Part shown: positions 57,181 through 64,000 of the stretch, piece by piece
Numbering within the stretch: position 1 is the stretch's first letter
Layout of the letters: each line of letters opens with the position of its first letter
Source of the DNA: Reichenbachiella agariperforans
GTDB lineage: Bacteria > Bacteroidota > Bacteroidia > Cytophagales > Cyclobacteriaceae
Length of the DNA stretch: 64,000 nucleotides
Direction: 5' to 3'
Assembly (NCBI RefSeq): GCF_900142205.1
Contig: NZ_FRAA01000008.1
Span: 62,001-126,000, forward strand
The notes under the pieces: generated by a model
The model's database searches: none
Seen by the model: only the letters and a program-made list of their open reading frames with translations
What the model was told of the DNA's origin: nothing
Position numbers and translations under genes: made by a program

Positions 57181-60100
57181 TTAGAATGAAAATTGAACTC
57201 CGCCCATGACGGTTCGTGGTGTTGGGTACGATGCGTAGTTGTATCCAGGAGTGAATGTACCTCCAGCAAAATCCACATTGTATCCTTTGTATTTAGAGAA
57301 CACGAACAAATTTTGCCCCGTGGCATAAATGCGAACGTTGTTGATATAGTCTCCAAACCAACTATCAGGAAAGTTATAGCCAATTTGAATATTGGCTATT
57401 TTCAGATAAGTAGCATCCTGAATGAAGCGCGAACTGAACATATCGTTGGTAATGTCACCATTCGATCTATTGGCTACACGAGGTACATCAGTATTGGTAT
57501 TTTCTGGTGTCCAAGCATTCAATAAATCCGTGCTCTTGTTGAGCGCACCATAGGAACTACGCAAAGTCACATCAACAAAATCTACCGCTTTGAAACCTGC
57601 CGCTCCGAATGCCATGACACTCAAATCCAACCCTTTCCATTCCACACGAGCATTCAGACCGAAACTGTATTTAGGCAAGCCGCTGCCCAGATAGGTTTGA
57701 TCTTCATTGGTGATTTGACCATCAGGTATTGGATTACCCTCCGCATCAAATGCACCAGCAATGTCTGCATAGGCTACATCACCAGGCTGTGCACCAGGCT
57801 GATCAATAAAATTACCTTCTGAGTTGACACGGTTATCGATTTCATCTTGCGACTGAAAAATCCCCTCATAAACATATCCATAGAAGGAACCTATTTCACG
57901 GCCTACCTCTGTACGAGCCGTACCATCGGTACGAGGTGCATTTAATACACCCAACTTTGTCACCTCATTGGTGAGGGTAGAAAAGTTAGCAGACACATCA
58001 AATTTCACTTCATTGTTATAGTTGTGATAGGCTAACAAAAACTCCATACCTGAGTTGACCATCGTCGCTGCATTCATCTTTACTGCTGCATTGGTAAAAC
58101 CTGCCTGAGCTGGAACAGCTACATCATAATGGAGGTCTTCTGCCGTGGCTTCATACCAATCGAAGGTAAACTCTAATTGATCATCGAACAGCCCCAGATC
58201 AAGCCCAATATCAAGGGTTTTCTTCTTTTCCCATAAGAGTCTTTCATTTACAAAACTAGAGATGGCCGACCCCATCACTACACTATTTTGATAGCTATAA
58301 GTATAATCTCCTCGCGCCATAGTGGCCATATAATCATAGGGTCCCAAGTTCGAAATATTGCCTTGTTCACCATAGCTACCACGGATTTTGAACAAGCTTA
58401 TAGTCGATTCACTGACAGGAAAGAAGCCCTCTCGGTCTATACGCCACCCCACAGAAGCCGCTGGAAATATATCCGTATTGTCATCAGGTGAAAGACGGCT
58501 TGATGCATCTTGACGAACAGTTGCAGAAAACAGGTATTTCTCATCAAAATCGTAGTTGATACGACCAAAATAAGATTCCATCAAGCTCACTTCCTCGTAT
58601 GTAGATGATTGCGTCTGTTCAGAGTTATTTACTTGCAGGTAATAAGGCTCGGTCATGTTGTTACCTATACCTGTAAGTCTATTGTGATCCCAACGCTGAA
58701 AAGACTGACCCGCCAGCACATTGACATGATGACGGCCGAATTGACCATCGTAATTGATCGTGTTTTCTATCAAAGATTCCGTATAGCTACGGTGCTCCTC
58801 TGTCAACGTCTCATTGCTCTTGGTCAAGTAGTTTGTTGTACTTTGTATAAAAGCAGGCACAAACGTAAAATCCTTGACATGGGTCTTGCTGTACGACAAG
58901 TTCAGGTTGTAACTCAACTTGTGTTTGCCGCTCTCAGCATTCAACATTTCTAAGAAGTCCACATTGGCAGACCCTGAGGCTACTATACGATCTACTGTAG
59001 AGTTTCTCTCTAACAAATTATTAGTGAGCAAAACGTTGGTTACACGAAGGTCACCATGAATATCGTCATAGTAAGTGCCATAACCATAGGAATCGTATTG
59101 GTACCCAGATGCTGGAGAAAGCGTACCATCCAGAACCCAAGTAGATTCATCGTAAGCCTTGATGGTGGGAGGTGTAATGAGCGCTGAGGCCATCACTGGA
59201 AATTGAGAACCATATAACCCCTCTACATACTCATTGGCATTGCTAAGAGCCATATTGTCCTGATCGCTGTGACTGTACACTACGTTCGTGTTGAATTTGA
59301 TAAACTTCACATCCATCGAATTTTTGAATCGAGCCGTGTAACGGTCAAAATTCGGCCCTGCACCTTCCATGGTTCCTTCCTGAGTGAAGTAGTCCATCGC
59401 AACGTTGTAAGTATTGTTCTCACCACCACCTGACAGGTTGATGTTGTGGTTTTGGCGAATACCTGTTTTGAAGACTTCATCGTACCAATTTGTATTCACT
59501 TTTGCAGTACCGTCGGCGTTGTACAAATAGTTTTCACTATTTGGATTGTAACCAGAAGGCACATCCAGACCACTGTTGCCAAATACATCGGTCAAGTGTT
59601 GACCATACTGCTCAGCATCCATCACGTCATAAACATCTTTCTGTACTTGGTCAAACCCTATGTATCCGCTATAATCTATCCTCATGGGTTGATCCTTTTT
59701 ACCAGACTTGGTAGTAATGATCACTACTCCGTTGGCAGAACGCGCACCATAAATAGCCGCCGCAGAAGCATCCTTCAAAACCTGTACTGATTCGATATCG
59801 TTGGGAGAGAAATCTCTAATCGTTGTTCCCATAATCACCCCATCAACTACATAGAGAGGCGAAGTATTACCAAAGGATCCCATACCACGAATACGTACTG
59901 CAGGATCAGCACCTGGCTGCCCGTCAGATGTAATTTGAACACCTGCCACTCTACCTTGCAGCATAGTAGAGATGTTAGAATTGGAGACTTTCTTCATCTC
60001 CTCAGTGTCCACTATCGCCACTGAACCCGTGAGATCAACCTTGCGCTGTGTACCATATCCCACTACTATCACCTCATCGAGTTCGGTTAAATCTATACCT

Positions 60101-60423
60101 AATGTGATATTACCTAGTACAGACCTTCCACCAACGATCACTTCTGTACTTTTAAACCCTATGAAAGAAACTACCACCGTAGCATCTGAAGGAACAGTAA
60201 GTGTAAAATTACCATCGATATCCGTAATGGTTCCATTGGTAGTGCCCTTTTGTGTCACGGTAGCGCCAGGAAGTGCCTCTCCCGTATCATCGATGATTTT
60301 ACCAGTTACTGTGATATCTTCTGCTTGAGCCCTAGCCATCACATCGGCATTGTTAGTACCTGCTGCGTATGTTGCAGGTACGAGCGCCAGCACCCCTAAC
60401 AGTATTATATATAAATATTTCAT
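57181..60423 (-). CDS. susC: SusC/RagA family TonB-linked outer-membrane transporter
   Basis: A 1080-residue barrel. The signal peptide ends ALVPATYAAG, followed by the carboxypeptidase D regulatory-like domain (~35-110, VTGKIIDDTGEALPGATV) and the plug domain with IRGMGSFGNTSPLYVVDGV and KDASAAAIYGARSANGV. The barrel ends in GGVQFSF, with the C-terminal aromatic residue used for insertion. It uptakes oligosaccharides with TonB energy. No extra N-terminal signalling domain for an anti-sigma factor is seen, in agreement with HTCS control. Placed between the binding lipoprotein and SusD. Confidence 0.96.
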   Translation of the reverse strand: MKYLYIILLGVLALVPATYAAGTNNADVMARAQAEDITVTGKIIDDTGEALPGATVTQKGTTNGTITDIDGNFTLTVPSDATVVVSFIGFKSTEVIVGGRSVLGNITLGIDLTELDEVIVVGYGTQRKVDLTGSVAIVDTEEMKKVSNSNISTMLQGRVAGVQITSDGQPGADPAVRIRGMGSFGNTSPLYVVDGVIMGTTIRDFSPNDIESVQVLKDASAAAIYGARSANGVVIITTKSGKKDQPMRIDYSGYIGFDQVQKDVYDVMDAEQYGQHLTDVFGNSGLDVPSGYNPNSENYLYNADGTAKVNTNWYDEVFKTGIRQNHNINLSGGGENNTYNVAMDYFTQEGTMEGAGPNFDRYTARFKNSMDVKFIKFNTNVVYSHSDQDNMALSNANEYVEGLYGSQFPVMASALITPPTIKAYDESTWVLDGTLSPASGYQYDSYGYGTYYDDIHGDLRVTNVLLTNNLLERNSTVDRIVASGSANVDFLEMLNAESGKHKLSYNLNLSYSKTHVKDFTFVPAFIQSTTNYLTKSNETLTEEHRSYTESLIENTINYDGQFGRHHVNVLAGQSFQRWDHNRLTGIGNNMTEPYYLQVNNSEQTQSSTYEEVSLMESYFGRINYDFDEKYLFSATVRQDASSRLSPDDNTDIFPAASVGWRIDREGFFPVSESTISLFKIRGSYGEQGNISNLGPYDYMATMARGDYTYSYQNSVVMGSAISSFVNERLLWEKKKTLDIGLDLGLFDDQLEFTFDWYEATAEDLHYDVAVPAQAGFTNAAVKMNAATMVNSGMEFLLAYHNYNNEVKFDVSANFSTLTNEVTKLGVLNAPRTDGTARTEVGREIGSFYGYVYEGIFQSQDEIDNRVNSEGNFIDQPGAQPGDVAYADIAGAFDAEGNPIPDGQITNEDQTYLGSGLPKYSFGLNARVEWKGLDLSVMAFGAAGFKAVDFVDVTLRSSYGALNKSTDLLNAWTPENTNTDVPRVANRSNGDITNDMFSSRFIQDATYLKIANIQIGYNFPDSWFGDYINNVRIYATGQNLFVFSKYKGYNVDFAGGTFTPGYNYASYPTPRTVMGGVQFSF

Positions 60424-60449
60424 TGTTTCAGTATTTTTTATCCTAGTGA

Positions 60450-62162
60450 TTATTCAACAATTACGAGGTAAGCTCCCTCTAACACGAGTGCAGCATTCAA
60501 ATCCGCACTGTCTACCGCTATACCCGTATACTCTTGGAAATGTGTATCCCCATTAGCATAAGTAACATCGTAGCGTATATCCGCGGTATCATCACCATTG
60601 TTTGTCACAGTGATCTCTATATAAGAGCCGCTTATATTTGCTGCGAACACATCCCAATTCCAGTCACTAGTGGCCGTAGCTATACCTTCATAGCCAGTTC
60701 CCCATCCGAAGTTGTCCATTCGAACTACTCCATTTTCAGTCCCGTCAGCTTTGCGAAGGATTGTACTAGGACTGTGGTAAGAATTAAGACCGTTGGAGTA
60801 GCAGTACATTTTGATCGTCGTGCTAGATCCAGAAGCGACTGTATAATCATCAGAAAAATCTGACCACCATGGAGTCGTCATATCCGTAAGACCTACTTGA
60901 TCGATTCCCTGAGTCAGCGTCAGTGGAACCGTAGTTGTTACAGTACTAGAGGATCCTACGTAGGACACTTCTGCGGTTTGTGCACCAGCAGCAGCTGTGA
61001 TCGTACCGAACTGTAGATTTTCGTTTGATATCACCCCCGTCGTAGCATCCGAATAGGTCGCTGTTACTACCAATCCCTTAGTATTAAAAACAATAGGGTC
61101 AGTATTGTAGAAGTAATAGCTCGTAATATCCGGCATAGTCGTCACGTCCATACTGACCACAGAATTGGTCACCTCCAAATTGTAATAAGTTGATACCGCT
61201 TGGGTAAATTCTCCAAGTTTGGTTTTGCTGTAAGCAACTACTACAGTCTTTTCGCCCAGTGTGGTCATATCAGGCACCACATTGAATGAGATGTCAGTGG
61301 AGTCCACTTCGGTCGATGATCCGTCTTCGTAAGTCACGGTAGCCACTGCACTACCCCAAAAGTTTTCATTGCCAATCTCCACTGTGGCAGGTGCCCCAGT
61401 TACAGCGATCGATACAGGATTGTAATCCACTACTACCGATACATTCGATGGCAGCAGATAAGCCGTCTCCATCTCTACATAGCTAGCGTCCATTACCAAA
61501 AATGCGTTGATATCATCGGCAGCAGACACGGGCTGATTATAGGTCATCACCATCTCGATACCATTGGTACCTTCTACAGTAGCGGTCACATAGACGTTGC
61601 CCGTCACCGAGTGATCTATTTCAAGAGACACATAAGCACCATCCATCGTCGTGCGGAATAGATTCCAGTCCACTTCTTCAGGATCAGAACCTTCGATCAC
61701 TGGATAATCCTGGGCCACAAGGCCAAGGTCAAAATCTGTATTGCCCCAGCCAAACGCATCTGAACGCAAGACAAAGTATTCTGCATATCCTTCGCCTTCT
61801 CGATCCGCTACATTGTTGACTACCGCTACATTCCAGTTGTTCCAGTTGTTGACGCTACCTCCATTATGATTAATAAACTCTAAGTGTAAGAGCTTGTTTG
61901 AAGGGATGGTAAAGTAATCAGAGAATGCTGTCCACCAAGCGGAACTATAATCTTCAGCCCCTACTATCGCCGTAGCGATATCGATATAAGTCGTATCACC
62001 TGTATCTATACCTGCTTTCGCAGCTGCGACCGAGTCAATTCTAGCTTGTAGGTCAGAAGGAGCATCTATCCTATAGATTTCGTCCTCCTCACAGCCAGCT
62101 AAGGCAAATGCTATAAAAAACGCTGCAAACAAAACGCAACTCATTAGTCTAGTTTTTTTCAT
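60450..62162 (-). CDS. SusE/F-type surface glycan-binding lipoprotein with duplicated module
   Basis: A 570-residue lipoprotein; signal ends ALAGC followed by EEDE. It has a module at ~residues 60-230 (SAWWTAFSDYFTIPSN, FVLRSDAFGWGN) and a related one at ~430-570 (TPWWSDFSDDYTVASG, GVVRMDNFGWGT), separated by two bacterial Ig-like segments (~235-420). The aromatic pairs WW and FGW suggest sugar-binding surfaces. It is the first gene of the SusCD operon and stands 27 bp before SusC. It has no similarity in order with known SusE/SusF beyond layout, so ligand recognition is inferred. Confidence 0.82.
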   Translation of the reverse strand: MKKTRLMSCVLFAAFFIAFALAGCEEDEIYRIDAPSDLQARIDSVAAAKAGIDTGDTTYIDIATAIVGAEDYSSAWWTAFSDYFTIPSNKLLHLEFINHNGGSVNNWNNWNVAVVNNVADREGEGYAEYFVLRSDAFGWGNTDFDLGLVAQDYPVIEGSDPEEVDWNLFRTTMDGAYVSLEIDHSVTGNVYVTATVEGTNGIEMVMTYNQPVSAADDINAFLVMDASYVEMETAYLLPSNVSVVVDYNPVSIAVTGAPATVEIGNENFWGSAVATVTYEDGSSTEVDSTDISFNVVPDMTTLGEKTVVVAYSKTKLGEFTQAVSTYYNLEVTNSVVSMDVTTMPDITSYYFYNTDPIVFNTKGLVVTATYSDATTGVISNENLQFGTITAAAGAQTAEVSYVGSSSTVTTTVPLTLTQGIDQVGLTDMTTPWWSDFSDDYTVASGSSTTIKMYCYSNGLNSYHSPSTILRKADGTENGVVRMDNFGWGTGYEGIATATSDWNWDVFAANISGSYIEITVTNNGDDTADIRYDVTYANGDTHFQEYTGIAVDSADLNAALVLEGAYLVIVE

Positions 62163-62349
62163 ATCATACTTAGTTCTTAATTGTTAAAAAATTTAGTCTA
62201 CGAGATGGATCATGACCATCCTTATCGTAAAGGTTACCAATGAGGATAAAAACGAGGTGGAGCTATGTCTTTTTGGGTTGGACTATTGTACAACCACACT
62301 ATAAACCAAATACTTACAAACTATTATTTCTTAATAAATCAACGAAAAC

Positions 62350-64000
62350 CTACTCCCCTTCTTGGTACTGTTTAGGAGAATGCCCGTAGTATTTGCTAAA
62401 TAATCGAGAGAAATACTTGGGGTCATTGTAGCCTACAGCGTACGCGACTTCTGAGACATTGAGTTCTTGTGTTTTGAGCAATTCCTTCGATTTCTTCATT
62501 CGAAAATGATTGATAAACTCAGAAGCAGATTGGTTGGTGAGAGCGCTTAGTTTTTTGTGCAGCAAACTGCGACTGATACCCAGAGAGGTCACTAGATCTT
62601 TGGAGCTGAAATCAGAGTTAGACATTTGCTCTTCCACGACGGTAATGGCTTGCTCTAGAAATTTTTGATCTTTAGTATTTTGTGTCAAGGCAGCAGGGCG
62701 TACATCTTCCTCTGTTGCAAATTGCTCTCGGAGTTTTCTACGAGACTCGATGAGGTTGGAGATACGTGCCTCTAGCAATTCGAAGTTGAAAGGCTTGGGC
62801 AGGTAGTCATCTGCGCCGATCTGCAGCCCTTCGATCTGATTCTCTACGGAGGACTTGGCTGTGAGCAGTACCACAGGGATGTGGCTCGTACTAAAGTTGT
62901 TTTTGATAGAAGTACAAAGTTCAAACCCATCCATCTTGGGCATCATGACATCACTGACGATCAAGTCTGGGTTGTACTGCTCCGCAAACTCCATCCCTGT
63001 CAGTCCGTTGCCTGCTTCGACGATGTTGTACTTTTCGCTCAATCGCAATGATATGAATTTTCTCAAATCCAAGTTATCCTCCACGACGAGAACAGTTCTA
63101 CGTTGTTCATCGATCACCAAATTTTCAGAAACCAGGGGTTCGTCTTCCCGAATCACGAGTTCGTTCTTCAATATTTCGATTTGCGACTGAATATTAGGTG
63201 CTCCTCCATCCACCTGATCTGCGTCATGCGCCAAGGCGCGTAGACATGGGAACTGAACCTCAAATACCGATCCCTCCCCAAGCTGACTACTTACAAATAT
63301 CTCTCCGTGGTGTGCCTTGATCAGTTCCTCGGTGATGGCTAGACCGATTCCAGACCCGCCGATCTTAAAGGCATTTTCGGACTCTATACGATAAAACCGC
63401 TTGAAAATCAACGGAAGATTCTCTTCGCTAATCCCCGATCCAGAATCTGTGATTTTGACACTGATGATCTCCTGATCTGCGGCATTGTACTCCTCATCCA
63501 ACGTCAATTTACTCTCCTCCAGAGATGGATTGCTAATCACCATTTTGACCTTACCACCATTCAGAGTGTACTTAAATGCATTGGAGAGTAGGTTGTACAG
63601 CATGTTCTCGATTTTCTGTACATCGAACCACACCTCACTCGGCATCTCCCCTACTTCGTGGCTAAAATCAATGCTTTTGATCTCAGCCAAAGGCTCAAAA
63701 GCTTCAAAGATTTGGATACAAAACCCTTTGATATCTCCTCGACTCACTTTCAACTCTGCTTTGCCTTGCTCAATTTTTCTAAAATCCATGATTTCATTGA
63801 TGAGATGTAGCAGACGCTTGGCATTGCGGTTGATGACGTCTAGGTTATTCTTCACGTCCTCTCCAAAACTATAGTGTGACATCAGCCGCTCCAAAGGACC
63901 GATAATCAGTGTCAGCGGTGTACGAAACTCATGGGAAATATTCGTAAAAAAGCTCAAGCGAAGCTGGCTCACGAGCTTCAGCTTGTTATTAAGCTCCAGT
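62350..64000 (-). CDS. Hybrid two-component regulator (HTCS), C-terminal kinase/receiver/AraC part, truncated by window edge
   Basis: Open to the right edge. The visible 540+ residues run from a HisKA region (FTNISHEFRTPLTL with the phospho-accepting His), through HATPase (NLLSNAFKYT N-box, DSGSGISEENL, GGSGIGLAI) to a receiver with the acidic site DLIVSDVMMPKMDG and an AraC-type DNA-binding domain (VAYAVGYNDPKYFSRLF). The periplasmic sensor lies beyond the window. Located upstream of the SusCD operon on the same strand, 187 bp from the binding-lipoprotein start, so it is probably the activator of the arabinan operon. Confidence 0.95.
   Translation of the reverse strand, partial: LELNNKLKLVSQLRLSFFTNISHEFRTPLTLIIGPLERLMSHYSFGEDVKNNLDVINRNAKRLLHLINEIMDFRKIEQGKAELKVSRGDIKGFCIQIFEAFEPLAEIKSIDFSHEVGEMPSEVWFDVQKIENMLYNLLSNAFKYTLNGGKVKMVISNPSLEESKLTLDEEYNAADQEIISVKITDSGSGISEENLPLIFKRFYRIESENAFKIGGSGIGLAITEELIKAHHGEIFVSSQLGEGSVFEVQFPCLRALAHDADQVDGGAPNIQSQIEILKNELVIREDEPLVSENLVIDEQRRTVLVVEDNLDLRKFISLRLSEKYNIVEAGNGLTGMEFAEQYNPDLIVSDVMMPKMDGFELCTSIKNNFSTSHIPVVLLTAKSSVENQIEGLQIGADDYLPKPFNFELLEARISNLIESRRKLREQFATEEDVRPAALTQNTKDQKFLEQAITVVEEQMSNSDFSSKDLVTSLGISRSLLHKKLSALTNQSASEFINHFRMKKSKELLKTQELNVSEVAYAVGYNDPKYFSRLFSKYYGHSPKQYQEGE

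Noticed and set aside
1..64000. CRISPR arrays, tRNA, rRNA, insertion sequences, prophage
   Set aside because: I looked for regularly spaced repeats, cloverleaf T-loops, transposase motifs and phage genes and found none.

Overview
The window is a chromosomal segment of a Bacteroidota bacterium, most likely a marine or soil member of the Cytophagales or a related group; I cannot name the genus. The evidence is SusC/SusD pairs, hybrid two-component regulators, C-terminal type IX secretion (T9SS) sorting domains, M1 peptidase, PorV/PorQ-like and OprO/OprP-like outer-membrane proteins, and Bacteroidota-type -7 promoter motifs (TAnnTTTG) close to start codons. Nearly every stretch is protein coding. 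I saw no rRNA, tRNA, CRISPR array, insertion sequence or prophage.

Layout. (A) 1-9260, pectin edge: the N-terminal part of a hybrid sensor regulator (cut by the left edge), a GH95 lipoprotein, a 1.1-kb gene-poor gap, and a 1524-residue secreted enzyme that carries two pectate lyase modules (PL1 and PL9), a CBM77-like domain, three InlB-type repeats, a CBM35/CBM6-like domain and a T9SS signal. (B) 9386-17243, mixed housekeeping: Gfo/Idh/MocA oxidoreductase, TruA translationally coupled to an unusual zinc-ribbon SDR, small conserved proteins, and a two-gene outer-membrane operon (PorV/PorQ-like barrel plus helix-hairpin-helix barrel protein). (C) 17299-21566, phosphate module: two divergent Na/Pi transporters (one with a PhoU-like tail) and an OprO/OprP-like porin. 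(D) 21644-30507: XRE-S24 regulator with a small partner gene, DEAD-box helicase, M1 peptidase, serine hydrolase coupled to a sorbosone dehydrogenase-like lipoprotein, a small secreted protein and an ABC-F ATPase. (E) 30549-42295, surface glycan locus: two GT4, two GT2-like, a GT90 and a DxD GT-A glycosyltransferase, a SyrD/PvdE-type ABC exporter, a Wzi-like outer-membrane protein and a three-gene membrane unit ending in an HTTM-like protein. The lines I counted here are clearly more AT-rich than the flanks.

(F) 42311-64000 is an arabinan/pectin side-chain utilisation locus. In transcription order on the minus strand it runs: hybrid two-component regulator, surface glycan-binding lipoprotein, SusC, SusD, GH43, GH51 with carbohydrate-binding domain, GH51, then three abutting GH43 genes. 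Downstream lie a frameshifted T9SS SGNH esterase, a methyltransferase, a NUDIX-type regulator resembling the Bacteroides arabinose repressor AraR, and a second SGNH esterase. A working model (inference) is that endo-GH43 enzymes cut arabinan at the surface, SusCD and the binding lipoprotein import oligomers, exo-GH43 and GH51 release arabinose, and the two regulators sense oligosaccharide (HTCS) and free arabinose (AraR-like). The lyase and GH95 at the left end would handle the pectin backbone and terminal sugars.

The points most worth a second look are the two-lyase enzyme, the ABC exporter with a 31-codon ORF at its 3' end inside the glycan locus, the Wzi-lipoprotein-membrane-HTTM unit, the SDR family lacking the catalytic tyrosine, the porin/HhH-barrel operon, and the homopolymer frameshift in the esterase. 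No wholly new system can be proved from sequence reading alone.
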